This document shows positions 17,591 through 27,117 of a DNA stretch of 35,600 nucleotides, piece by piece (the first letter of the stretch is position 1; every line of letters begins with the position of its first letter). The notes beneath the pieces were generated by a model. It had not been told where the DNA came from. It saw only the letters and a program-made list of their open reading frames with translations, and did no database searches. Source of the DNA: Deltaproteobacteria bacterium (GTDB taxonomy: Bacteria > Myxococcota_A > Polyangia > HGW-17 > JAJRWW01); the NCBI GenBank assembly GCA_029938605.1, contig JAOZUO010000082.1, forward strand, positions 1 to 35,600, in the 5' to 3' direction. Position numbers and translations under genes: made by a program.

Positions 17591-17660
17591 ATCCGCCCCG
17601 AGCGGCTCGACCGCGCCATGGCCATGGCCACGGATGGACCCAGAAGATCCCAAATGGGGT

Positions 17661-18902
17661 TTACACCGAGAGCAGGTAGGCCTTGAGGTAGCTTCCTTCG
17701 CTGAAGGCGGGGGGCACCGGGAAGTCCGGAGGTAGGCTGAACTTTCGGATGGTGCGAATTTCCCGTCCCGCCCAGCCGCCGCCCTTGCCCAGGGCGCGGG
17801 CAAATTCCTCGTCCGACAGCTTGGCCGTATTGCTCACCGCCAGCACCAAGCCGCCCTTCTCTATCAATGGGAGGGTTTGGCTCAGCAGCTCGGAGTAGTC
17901 CCGGCCCGTGGAGAAGCTGCCCTTGGGGCTGCGGGAGAAGCTCGGTGGATCCAGAATGGCCACGTCGAACCGTGCCCCCTCCACGGCCAGCTTGGACAAG
18001 GTCACGCTGGTGTCGGCGGTGATGTGCCGGCAGTCTTTCTCGGGATCCAGTCCGTTGAGCTTGAGGTTTTTTCGGGACCAGGCGTGGGTCTTGGCCGAAC
18101 GGTCAATGGCGGTGACCTGGGCTCCGCCGCAGGCGGCGTGGATGGTGAAGGCCCCTGTGTAGGAGAAAGTGTTGAGCACCCGCAGGCCGGCACAATGCTG
18201 GCCCAGCCAGTTCCGGGCCTCTCGTAGATCCGGAAAGAGACCCACGCCCAGGGGCGCGGATGGATCCACCAAGAATCGGCGCCCGTGCTCAGTGACCTCC
18301 ACCTCGATGGGCGAGGCTTTGCCGAGCATGAGATCGGCCGCGGGACGTTTCTCGCCGGCGGTGGGGCGCAGGCGCTTCTGCTCGTACACCCCTTTACTGC
18401 CGAGCTGCTTTTGCAGTACGGGGTAGACCGCCTCGGCCAGGTCCGTTGCCGCCAGGGAGTAGAGCTGGGCCACCAGGTAGTCGCCGTAGCGATCCACGGT
18501 GAGCCCCGGCAGCCCGTCCCCTTCGCTGTTGATCACCCGGTAGGCGGTAGTGTCGTCTCCCAGGAACCGGCTCCGTAGGGCTAGGGCCTCGGTGGCGCGC
18601 TGGGCGTAGAGCTCCGGCCCGGGTTTGCGAGATGGATCCAAAGTGAGCATCTTCACCGCCACCGCGCCATCGGGCTCGAAGTAGCCCGCGCCTATATGGT
18701 GTCCGTCGGGATCCGCAAGGGTTACGATCTGTCCCTTCTGCTCGGTGGGTCCGGTCCGTCGGCCCAAGGCGTCTCGGAATACCCATGGGTGTCCGGCGCG
18801 GAGCCGCACCGTCGCCTCAGGCCGGACCCGTAGGAGTCCCCGTCGCCGCTCGGGCTGGGGACGCGGGTTGCGAGAGGGGGATTTTGGTTCTCTGGGGCTC
18901 AT
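17661..18902 (-). CDS. rlmI: Class I SAM-dependent rRNA methyltransferase, RlmI/YccW-like
   Basis: A 413-residue protein with a basic N-terminal extension (about 1-25), a PUA-type RNA-binding domain (RPEATVRLRAGHPWVFRDAL), a middle EEHD-like region, and a C-terminal Rossmann methyltransferase. Motifs include VLNTFSYTGAFTIHAACGGA (SAM binding), VTAIDRSAKTHAWSRKNL and ILDPPSFSRSPKGSF with the DPPSF catalytic motif. This architecture is that of RlmI, which makes m5C1962 in 23S rRNA; RlmK-like or another m5C specificity is possible. The start at 18902 is supported by GGGAGA upstream and avoids an unrelated 25-residue extension. The gene is monocistronic and divergent from the envelope block at 19259. 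Confidence 0.87.
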   Translation of the reverse strand: MSPREPKSPSRNPRPQPERRRGLLRVRPEATVRLRAGHPWVFRDALGRRTGPTEQKGQIVTLADPDGHHIGAGYFEPDGAVAVKMLTLDPSRKPGPELYAQRATEALALRSRFLGDDTTAYRVINSEGDGLPGLTVDRYGDYLVAQLYSLAATDLAEAVYPVLQKQLGSKGVYEQKRLRPTAGEKRPAADLMLGKASPIEVEVTEHGRRFLVDPSAPLGVGLFPDLREARNWLGQHCAGLRVLNTFSYTGAFTIHAACGGAQVTAIDRSAKTHAWSRKNLKLNGLDPEKDCRHITADTSVTLSKLAVEGARFDVAILDPPSFSRSPKGSFSTGRDYSELLSQTLPLIEKGGLVLAVSNTAKLSDEEFARALGKGGGWAGREIRTIRKFSLPPDFPVPPAFSEGSYLKAYLLSV

Positions 18903-19258
18903 TGTATCTCCCGTCTGAGCGCTCGCTCTAAAATCGCTTCGGGCCCAACAGAGGGGTTTGCGAAGCGGAGTCACCATGGGCGGCGCCTAGGCCGATGTCT
19001 ACCAGTTTTTTAGAATTTACTCGAAATGTCCGTACCCTTCGTGCTAAAAGGGCCGAACGCTGATCCAATTCAGGTGGTTTGCAGAACAGGTGGCCCGCGC
19101 CGGATATTAGGGTATATTTTTCATATGGATCGGAAGAAAGCTGCGGTATAAACGGCGTCACTTGGGAACCGTCCGGTAGATTAGGGTAGCCCATGACCAT
19201 GACCATGGCCCAGCCCTATAGACCAGTCAGAAGACCGGCGACCCTGCGGAGGTAGAAA
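18903..19258. other. Divergent intergenic region
   Basis: A 356-bp gap between the methyltransferase gene (minus) and the coiled-coil gene (plus). On the minus strand a 7-bp stem (18935-18941 with 18961-18967, 19-nt loop) precedes TTTT in the methyltransferase leader. On the plus strand TTGCAG (19079-19084) and GATATT (19103-19108) form a possible promoter. ATGACC/CATGACC repeats occupy about 19192-19207. A 92-residue minus-strand open frame here looks spurious. Confidence 0.5.
19079..19108 (+). promoter_or_regulatory. Possible promoter of the envelope/pilus block
   Basis: TTGCAG (19079-19084), 18 bp, GATATT (19103-19108), followed by the AT-rich GGTATATTTTTCATATGG. It gives a leader of about 145 nt before the GTG at 19259. 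Confidence 0.3.
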
Positions 19259-20254
19259 GTGCCCGAGGCATCAGAGGAAAAGAAAGAAAGCGGCCCACTA
19301 CCCTTGGGCAACAAAGAGCCAGAGAAGGTCGATGCCGGCGCCGAGGAGGACGGGGAGGAGGCCTTGGAAGGTTTCGTCAAGGACGCCCACTCCTGGTTCG
19401 AGGAGGAGGTCCTCCAGCAGAAGCTCGACAAGGAAAAAGAGAAGGATGACGCCCAGGCAGCGGCCGAGGCGGAGCTGAAGGCCCGGCTCGAGAAAGAGGC
19501 GCAGCAGAAGGCTGAGAAGAAACTGCAGGGGCAGCTCGCCGAGGAGCGCAAGGCCCGGGAGAAAGCCGAGGCCGAGGCCAAGGCGGCCAAGGCCAAGCAG
19601 GCCGCCGCCAAGCCCGCCGCGGCCTCCAATGTAGCGGCCACCACCACGCCTGTGGCAGCCGCGGCAGCCGCGGCACCGGCAGCCAAGAACAACAACGGCC
19701 TGTATTTTCTCATCGGTGGCCTGGCCGTGGCGGGCGCGCTGGTGTATTTCGCTACCCAGTTCAAGCAGGGCGACAAGGGAAACAGGGCCGGGGCGGCGAG
19801 TAACCCGCCTGCAATGACAGCTCCCGATGCCGGCGGTCCCGCCACCGAGCCGGTGATGACCGAGCCGGTGATGACCGAGCCGGTGATGGCCGTGCCCGGC
19901 ACTCCGGACGCCGGAGGCCCCAAGACCGTGCCCGGCACTCCCGATGCTGGCGGTCCCAAGACCGCGCCCGGCACTTCCGATGCCGGCGGTCCCAAGACCG
20001 AGCCGGTGATGACCGAGCCGGGAATGACCGAGCCGGGAATGACCGAGCCGGGAATGACCGAGCCTCCGAACATGGGTTCGGCAATGGCGCGACCCGCAAT
20101 GCCCGCGGGCATGGTACCGTCCATGCGTGTAACGCCCAGAAGGCGGGTGACCCCGCGGCGGCCCGGCATGCGGCGACGATACGTACCCTCCATGCGACGG
20201 CGCCGGCGACCTGGTATGCGGCGCAAGGGCATGTGGCAGAACCCCTTCGGTTAG
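19259..20254 (+). CDS. Coiled-coil single-TM protein with Pro/Met repeats and Arg-rich tail
   Basis: A 331-residue protein I do not recognise as a named family. It has an acidic N-terminus (1-50), a long charged Ala/Lys/Glu coiled coil (about 55-125, TolA-like in composition), an Ala-rich linker, and one transmembrane segment, LYFLIGGLAVAGALVYFATQ (about 146-165). A low-complexity region follows, built of EPVMT, EPGMT and 12-residue PGTPDAGGPKT repeats (about 195-266), then an Arg-rich end (about 280-331; RRRYVPSMRRRRRPGMRRK). The start is GTG 19259 with GCGGAGG about 7 bp upstream. It leads a same-strand run ending in pilB and pilT. A structural or scaffolding role at the envelope is an inference. 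Confidence 0.7.
   Translation: MPEASEEKKESGPLPLGNKEPEKVDAGAEEDGEEALEGFVKDAHSWFEEEVLQQKLDKEKEKDDAQAAAEAELKARLEKEAQQKAEKKLQGQLAEERKAREKAEAEAKAAKAKQAAAKPAAASNVAATTTPVAAAAAAAPAAKNNNGLYFLIGGLAVAGALVYFATQFKQGDKGNRAGAASNPPAMTAPDAGGPATEPVMTEPVMTEPVMAVPGTPDAGGPKTVPGTPDAGGPKTAPGTSDAGGPKTEPVMTEPGMTEPGMTEPGMTEPPNMGSAMARPAMPAGMVPSMRVTPRRRVTPRRPGMRRRYVPSMRRRRRPGMRRKGMWQNPFG
19844..20056 (+). repeat. Nested in-frame tandem repeats (15 bp and 36 bp)
   Basis: Three copies of ACCGAGCCGGTGATG (19844-19888), three 36-bp units (19895-19930, 19931-19966, 19967-20002) and three copies of ACCGAGCCGGGAATG (20012-20056). All periods are multiples of three, so copy changes keep the frame. Confidence 0.85.
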
Positions 20255-20274
20255 CGGCCCAATAGACTTGAATC

Positions 20275-20301
20275 GGGCGTGGCGCTCGCGGAGCGACGCC
20301 C
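20275..20301. other. Intergenic hairpin
   Basis: GGGCGT…CGCTC (20275-20287) pairs with GAGCGACGCCC (20291-20301) around a GCG loop, with a 2-nt bulge. There is no T-run. It lies between the coiled-coil gene and the TPR gene and may act as an mRNA stabiliser or weak terminator. Confidence 0.4.
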
Positions 20302-20337
20302 AGAGCTCAACGCACTGACAGGATTGCGAGAGGAATC

Positions 20338-21636
20338 ATGAGCAAGCTCGGAATAGCACTTTCAGTGATGCTGCTGGTGACCGTCGGTTCGACGTCGGCC
20401 CATGCTCAGCGCAGCGCGAAGGATCGGGCGCGCACGCATTTTAACAAAGGCTTCGCCTACTACCAGAACGGCGACTATCTGAAAGCCGTGCGGGAGCTCC
20501 GCATCGCCTACAAGATCCGGCCCGTGCCGGTGGTGCTGTTCTACATCGGCAAGGTCTTCCAGGCCTCGGGGCTCCACGGTGAGTCGACTCGCGCCCTGTG
20601 CAAGTTCTTGGACGAGTCCACCTTGAACAATCCAAAGCGCACGGAGGCCTCCGCGGCGCTCAAGGCCATGAAGAAGACCTGCGGTTCCCAGTCCGGCGGG
20701 ATCACCGAGCCGGTGGATCCCAGAAGGGTCGAGCCGCGGCGGGTGGAGCCCACGGTGAGGCGGCGCCGCCCCACCGTCAAGCCCGGGGAGATCATCCACG
20801 AGCCCGTGGAGGACGCTCGTCCCGGCAAGCCTCTTACCATGGAGGTGGAGTTGCCCGAGGACTTTGGCGACTGGGCGCGACTGTATCTGTACTACCGCCC
20901 CAAGGGCAGTGAGAAGTTCTTCAAAAAGATGATGAAGGGCGACCGCCGTTCCATCTACCACGGCTGCATCCCCAGGCGGCACATGGTGGGCAGCTCCATC
21001 CAGTACTACATCGAGGCTGTGGGCCGCACCGGCAAGCGCAAGGCCGGGTCCGGCAACTCCTCGAGTCCCAACATCATCGGGCTCTCGGCGTCCAATCCCT
21101 TGCAGCCCGGTGGACGTCTTCGGGGCTGTCCGGATGAGTCTCCCACCGGGCCCACCGGCCCGGGCGGTGGTACCGGGCCCACCGGCCCCACGGGACCGGG
21201 CCTGGGCACTGGCCCCACGGGCCCCACGGGTCCCGCCGGCGGCAGCCGACGGCTCAAGCTTTATGGCTTCATCGCCGCGGCGGCGGCCACGGCGGCTTCT
21301 TTTGCGGTGGGGATCGTGTTGACGACCTCGGCGCGGGCCAAGGCTTTGGAGATGGCCAACGCCGGTGCTCATGATCCCAACCTGGCTCCCATCCGTTTTT
21401 TTGACGGCGACATCGAGAAAATCGAGAAGCAGGGCAAGGCCTTCGATTCTGGTGCCATCGTCTGCTACGTCATCGCTGGACTGGCCGCCATCGGTACCGG
21501 GTATCTGGGCTATGACCTGTTCATCAAGAGCCGTTCCAAGGAGTCGGCCAAGCCTACCAAGGTCACCGACACCCTTCGCATTACCCCCTCCTTTGGGCCG
21601 AAGTCCGTGGGTCTGTCGGGCGGGTTCAGGTTTTAG
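20338..21636 (+). CDS. Exported TPR-like protein with Gly-Pro-Thr linker and two C-terminal TM segments
   Basis: A 432-residue protein with a signal peptide (cleavage likely after SAHAQ, about residue 24). A TPR-like helical pair follows (ARTHFNKGFAYYQNGDYLKA, about 32-51), with the remaining helices running to about 110. An Arg/Pro linker leads to a domain at about 160-255 (PLTMEVELPEDFGDWARLYL, YYIEAVGRTG) of a type seen with TPRs in myxobacterial envelope proteins. Residues about 267-303 are a Gly-Pro-Thr low-complexity linker. Two hydrophobic segments follow (about 308-328 and 371-394). The start has AGAGGAA at a good distance. Function is unknown; it may assemble an envelope complex with its neighbours. 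Confidence 0.7.
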   Translation: MSKLGIALSVMLLVTVGSTSAHAQRSAKDRARTHFNKGFAYYQNGDYLKAVRELRIAYKIRPVPVVLFYIGKVFQASGLHGESTRALCKFLDESTLNNPKRTEASAALKAMKKTCGSQSGGITEPVDPRRVEPRRVEPTVRRRRPTVKPGEIIHEPVEDARPGKPLTMEVELPEDFGDWARLYLYYRPKGSEKFFKKMMKGDRRSIYHGCIPRRHMVGSSIQYYIEAVGRTGKRKAGSGNSSSPNIIGLSASNPLQPGGRLRGCPDESPTGPTGPGGGTGPTGPTGPGLGTGPTGPTGPAGGSRRLKLYGFIAAAAATAASFAVGIVLTTSARAKALEMANAGAHDPNLAPIRFFDGDIEKIEKQGKAFDSGAIVCYVIAGLAAIGTGYLGYDLFIKSRSKESAKPTKVTDTLRITPSFGPKSVGLSGGFRF

Positions 21637-21674
21637 GAGTCCGACGCCGCGTCAGACTACGGGAGATCGCACTA

Positions 21675-22361
21675 ATGAAAAACGCCAAGTACATCCCATT
21701 TGTCGCCGTCGTCATGGTCAGCCTGCTCAGCTGCGCCTACAATCCCGCCCTGCCTGAGGATCCCTTCCTCTGTGGGGAGGGCGGCAAGTGCCCCGATGGC
21801 TACACCTGCTATGGCGGCACCTGCCTGGATAAGGTGCCCGACTGCATGAGCATGAATCACCCCGACTATCTTGGGTGGCCCAATGACTCGGACCTTGAGC
21901 CCAACGATCACCCGGACCTGTCGGTGGTGCTGCCCTGCGGAGACGACGCGGTGTTTACCAACCCCGTCGAGTACGTCTCCCGGTGCCCCTCCCGGCTCAA
22001 CTACCAGAACGGGTTCATGAACCTGCTCACCTGCCCCAGCGGCGACCGGGATTTCTACGCAATCTACCTGCTGCCTGAAGAGGTGGTGGCCTTCCGGGTC
22101 CTTTACCAGTACAGCACCGACGCTCCCCGAGACATTGATGCCCGGGTGTGGCGGTGGGACTACGCCATGAGTGACTGGCGCAATGACGTGGCCATTGGCG
22201 CCTCCACCAACGACAACGAGGAGGGCCCGGGGATGGTCGTGAGCACGGCCACCGGAAGCAACAACCCCCAGGGTTGGTACTACCTCGAAGTCTATGGCAA
22301 GACTCCCCTGGATCTGAATTTCTACACTGTCAGCTTCACCTTGAACGCCTCACAGATCTAG
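21675..22361 (+). CDS. Lipoprotein with Cys-rich module and PPC-like domain
   Basis: A 228-residue predicted lipoprotein with a signal peptide ending SLLSC (Cys20). A short Cys-rich module follows, CGEGGKCPDGYTCYGGTC (about 35-52), then DLEPNDHPDLS and a beta-rich C-terminal region with DRDFYAIYLL and PQGWYYLEVYG. The last part resembles pre-peptidase C-terminal (PPC) domains, which are often attached to secreted proteins of this phylum. GGGAGA precedes the ATG. The stop is 20 bp before pilB, so it probably belongs to the same transcript and could be a pilus-associated surface protein (inference). Confidence 0.75.
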   Translation: MKNAKYIPFVAVVMVSLLSCAYNPALPEDPFLCGEGGKCPDGYTCYGGTCLDKVPDCMSMNHPDYLGWPNDSDLEPNDHPDLSVVLPCGDDAVFTNPVEYVSRCPSRLNYQNGFMNLLTCPSGDRDFYAIYLLPEEVVAFRVLYQYSTDAPRDIDARVWRWDYAMSDWRNDVAIGASTNDNEEGPGMVVSTATGSNNPQGWYYLEVYGKTPLDLNFYTVSFTLNASQI

Positions 22362-22381
22362 AAGAGCGGCAGCGGAGTCTG

Positions 22382-24112
<1,731 letters not shown>

Positions 24113-24136
24113 CCGGCGGCGCGAGGGTTGTGAAAC

Positions 24137-25234
24137 ATGGCGAATCTGCATCAGTTGCTCAAGGCGATGATCGATCAGGAGGCCTCGGACCTGCACATTA
24201 CCGCCGGGAGCCCGCCGCAGCTCCGAATCGACGGCGAGCTCATTCCATTGAAGCTGCCGCCGTTTACGCCCACCGACACCAAGCAGCAGATCTTCAGCGT
24301 GCTCAACGACGCCCAGAAGGTGCGCTTCGAGGAGGAGCAGGAGCTGGACTTCTCCTTCGGCGTCAAGAACCTTGCGCGGTTCCGGGCCAACGTGTTTCAG
24401 CAGCGGGGCGCGGTGGCCTGCGCCATCCGACAGATCCCCTTCCGCATCCGCAGCTTTCAGGAGCTGGGACTACCCACGGTGGCCGCGGAGCTGTGCCGCA
24501 AGCCGCGGGGGTTGGTGCTGGTAACCGGTCCCACGGGCTCAGGAAAATCCACCACCCTGGCGGCCATGATCGACCTGATCAACACCGAGACCCGCGGTCA
24601 CATCATGACCATCGAGGACCCCATCGAGTACCTGCACCCCCACAAGGGGTGCGTGGTGAACCAGCGGGAGGTAGGGGCCGACACCCAGTCCTTTAAGAAG
24701 GCGCTCAAGTACATTCTGCGCCAGGATCCTGACGTGGTGTTGATCGGTGAGATGCGGGACCTGGAGACCATCGAGGCGGCCCTGACCACCGCCGAGACGG
24801 GCCACCTGGCTTTCGCCACTCTGCACACCAACAGCGCGGCTCAGACCATCAACCGCATCATCGACGTGTTCCCGCCCCACCAGCAGAGTCAGGTGCGTGC
24901 CCAGCTCTCTTTTGTGCTCGCGGGGGTGCTCTGCCAGCAGCTCATTCCCAAGGCCGCGGGCTCAGGACGGGCCATGGCCATGGAGATCATGGTGCCCAAC
25001 GCCGCCATCCGGAACCTCATCCGGGAGGACAAGGTCCACCAGATCTACTCCCAGATGCAGATCGGCCAGTCTCAGCACGGCATGATGACCCTCAACCAGT
25101 CACTGGCCGAACTCTACTATAACGGCCAGATCTCCCTGGATGAAACCATGGGTCGCAGCTCCGAGCCCGACGAGCTGCGCATGATGATCCAGAAGATGGG
25201 CGGCGCCCTTCCTGAACAGACTACCTATCGGTAG
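24137..25234 (+). CDS. pilT: Type IV pilus retraction ATPase PilT
   Basis: A 365-residue hexameric ATPase that depolymerises the pilus for twitching motility. It starts with the PAS-like N-terminal domain ([20 protein letters not shown]), then Walker [11 protein letters not shown] (131-140), Asp box, [12 protein letters not shown], and a His box ([15 protein letters not shown]). The diagnostic AIRNLIRE motif near residue 294 is present, supporting a retraction motor rather than PilB or GspE. No zinc motif is present, as expected. The start at ATG 24137 has GAGGG about 11 bp upstream, and the gene lies 24 bp after pilB, suggesting one transcript. Length is usual for the family. Confidence 0.94.
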   Translation: MANLHQLLKAMIDQEASDLHITAGSPPQLRIDGELIPLKLPPFTPTDTKQQIFSVLNDAQKVRFEEEQELDFSFGVKNLARFRANVFQQRGAVACAIRQIPFRIRSFQELGLPTVAAELCRKPRGLVLVTGPTGSGKSTTLAAMIDLINTETRGHIMTIEDPIEYLHPHKGCVVNQREVGADTQSFKKALKYILRQDPDVVLIGEMRDLETIEAALTTAETGHLAFATLHTNSAAQTINRIIDVFPPHQQSQVRAQLSFVLAGVLCQQLIPKAAGSGRAMAMEIMVPNAAIRNLIREDKVHQIYSQMQIGQSQHGMMTLNQSLAELYYNGQISLDETMGRSSEPDELRMMIQKMGGALPEQTTYR

Positions 25235-25242
25235 AGCGGTGA

Positions 25243-25272
25243 TTGACGGTCTGGGGGATTGGGGGCTATGCT
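25243..25272 (+). promoter_or_regulatory. thiC promoter
   Basis: TTGACG (25243-25248), an 18-bp spacer and TATGCT (25267-25272). The leader of about 20 nt holds CAGGAG (25287-25292). It is far too short for a TPP riboswitch. Confidence 0.55.
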
Positions 25273-25298
25273 GCATCGTCAACATTCAGGAGCCGCAT

Positions 25299-26579
25299 AT
25301 GGCAACCCAACTTGAGCAGGCCCGTAAGGGCGTTATTACCCCCCAAATGCAACAGGTGGCCTCCGACGAGGGGCGTACCCCCGAAGAGATTTGCCAGGGC
25401 GTGGCCGCCGGCCATCTGGTGATCCCATACAACGTACACCGGAGCTTTCGGGCGGTGGGAATCGGCGCCGGGCTGCGCACCAAGGTCAACGCCAACATCG
25501 GCGCCTCGGGGCTGCGCAATCTGGTGGAGGAGGAGATTACCAAGTTGGAGAAGTCCGTACAGTACGGCGCCGACTCGGTGATGGATCTGTCCACGGGCGC
25601 GGAGCTGGACGCCATCCGGGCAGAGCTGATCAGCCGGTCGCCGGTGATGCTGGGCACGGTGCCTATTTACCAGGTGGCCTCCGAGGCGGCCGAGGGGCTG
25701 GTGGACGCCGAGAAGCTCTTCACGTGCATCGAGCGCCAGGCGGAGCAGGGCGTGGATTTCATGACGGTGCATTGCGGCGTGACCCGGCGCACCGTTGAGG
25801 CCTTGGCGGGCCAGCCGCGGTTGGCGGGCATCGTGAGTCGGGGCGGTTCCCTTTTGGCCAACGTCATTCGGCGCACGGGGCAGGAGAATCCGCTTTACGA
25901 GCAGTTTGACCGGCTCTGCGACATCTTCCTCAAGCACGATGTGACTTTCTCTTTGGGTGACGGTCTGCGGCCCGGAGCCACGGCGGACGCCACGGACGCG
26001 GCGCAGCTCACCGAGCTGTTGGTGCTGGGGGAGTTGGCCGAACGGGCCCGGCAGCGGGGCTGCCAGGTGATGGTCGAGGGGCCGGGGCACGTGCCCCTGG
26101 ACCAGGTGGAGGCCAACGTGTTGCTGCAGAAGCGGCTGTGCGGGGGCGCGCCCTTCTACGTACTGGGGCCCATCGTCACCGATGTTACGCCGGGCTACGA
26201 TCACATCTCCGCTGCCATTGGCGGGGCCGTGGCGGCGGCCGCGGGGGCGGATTTTTTGTGCTATGTCACGCCCGCCGAGCACCTGAGGCTGCCCACGGTG
26301 GATGACGTGGTGGAGGGGGTGGTGGCCACGCGGTTGGCGGCCCACGCGGGGGACCTGGTCAAGCGTGTGCCTGGCGCGCGGGAGTGGGACGACTCCATGA
26401 GTCGGGCCCGACGCAACCTGGATTGGGAGGCCATGTACGCCCTGGCCATGGACCCCTGGAAGGCGCGTCGCCTGAAGGAGGGCTCCGAGGCCGCTGGTGA
26501 GGATGTCTGTACCATGTGCGGTAAGCTCTGCGCCGTTCGGACCGATCGCCTTTCTTTGGAAGAGACGGCCAAGAAGTAG
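25299..26579 (+). CDS. thiC: ThiC-family radical-SAM enzyme (HMP-P synthase, or BzaF-like)
   Basis: A 426-residue radical-SAM enzyme. ThiC rearranges aminoimidazole ribotide into the thiamine pyrimidine. Family blocks are [76 protein letters not shown] and [12 protein letters not shown]. The C-terminal [4Fe-4S] motif is Cys404-x2-Cys407-x3-Cys411, one residue shorter than the Cx2Cx4C of long ThiC such as E. coli. It is the short form lacking the N-terminal domain. The paralogue BzaF, which makes 5-hydroxybenzimidazole for cobamides, is of similar size and cannot be excluded. No other thiamine or cobamide genes and no THI-box are nearby. The start at ATG 25299 is set by CAGGAG and a good promoter. 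Confidence 0.85.
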   Translation: MATQLEQARKGVITPQMQQVASDEGRTPEEICQGVAAGHLVIPYNVHRSFRAVGIGAGLRTKVNANIGASGLRNLVEEEITKLEKSVQYGADSVMDLSTGAELDAIRAELISRSPVMLGTVPIYQVASEAAEGLVDAEKLFTCIERQAEQGVDFMTVHCGVTRRTVEALAGQPRLAGIVSRGGSLLANVIRRTGQENPLYEQFDRLCDIFLKHDVTFSLGDGLRPGATADATDAAQLTELLVLGELAERARQRGCQVMVEGPGHVPLDQVEANVLLQKRLCGGAPFYVLGPIVTDVTPGYDHISAAIGGAVAAAAGADFLCYVTPAEHLRLPTVDDVVEGVVATRLAAHAGDLVKRVPGAREWDDSMSRARRNLDWEAMYALAMDPWKARRLKEGSEAAGEDVCTMCGKLCAVRTDRLSLEETAKK

Positions 26580-26590
26580 ACTCGCTCAAC

Positions 26591-27112
26591 ATGCAACGAC
26601 TGCTGCTAACCGTTTTCCTTGGCGGCTTTTTGGTGACCACCGCGGGGTGTCCGTCCGGTGGGGTTCAGACGAGATCGGGGGGAGGGCTGCGCGGGGCTAG
26701 GCCTTTGGAGATGGTGATGGAGGAGGTGGGTGGAGGTGAGGTGCGGCTCTCGGATTTTCGCGGCAAGCCCCTGGTGTTGATGTTCTTCACCACCTGGTGC
26801 GTGGTCTGCCAGGTGCAGGTAGCTCGGTTGCAACCTGTCCGGGCCGCCCTGGGAAACAATCGGGTGGCCGTGTTGGGCGTGAGCCTCGATCTACAGCGTA
26901 GATTGGTGCCGCCCTTTGTTCGCGCGGCCGGGTTCAACTTTCCGGTGGCCTACGGCAAAGCGACCATGGTGCGCAAGAGCGTGTTGGGCGCCATCCGGGG
27001 TGTGCCTCGGGTGATCATCTTTGACGCCAAGGGCCGGCTGGCGGCAGACTTCAAAAAGCCGGTCAGTAGCAAAGTCCTGCTAGACACCCTCAAACCACTC
27101 ATCAAGCGCTAA
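26591..27112 (+). CDS. TlpA/ResA-like thioredoxin-fold lipoprotein
   Basis: A 173-residue predicted lipoprotein with a signal ending VTTAGC (Cys20). The thioredoxin fold carries FFTTWCVVCQ with active-site Cys70-x2-Cys73, and a cis-proline loop in GVPRVIIF. It belongs to the TlpA/AhpC-TSA group that reduces disulfides outside the cytoplasm, for example in cytochrome c or Cys-rich protein maturation. A role in the many Cys-rich lipoproteins of this genome is tempting but only inferred. It follows thiC by 11 bp with no clear ribosome-binding site, so it is probably translationally coupled. It ends 5 bp from the convergent STAND gene, with no visible terminator between. Confidence 0.82.
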   Translation: MQRLLLTVFLGGFLVTTAGCPSGGVQTRSGGGLRGARPLEMVMEEVGGGEVRLSDFRGKPLVLMFFTTWCVVCQVQVARLQPVRAALGNNRVAVLGVSLDLQRRLVPPFVRAAGFNFPVAYGKATMVRKSVLGAIRGVPRVIIFDAKGRLAADFKKPVSSKVLLDTLKPLIKR

Positions 27113-27117
27113 GGACC

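Noticed and set aside
18928..19206. 92-codon minus-strand frame in the intergenic region before rlmI
   Set aside because: No ribosome-binding site; the start lies in a repeated ATGACC stretch and no family resemblance was seen.
21138..21246. True collagen-like domain from the Gly-Pro-Thr stretch
   Set aside because: The run is short and the Gly-x-y register is interrupted by extra Gly residues; a flexible linker is a better reading.
25235..25298. TPP riboswitch before thiC
   Set aside because: Only 64 bp are available, with the promoter inside them; no THI-box pattern.
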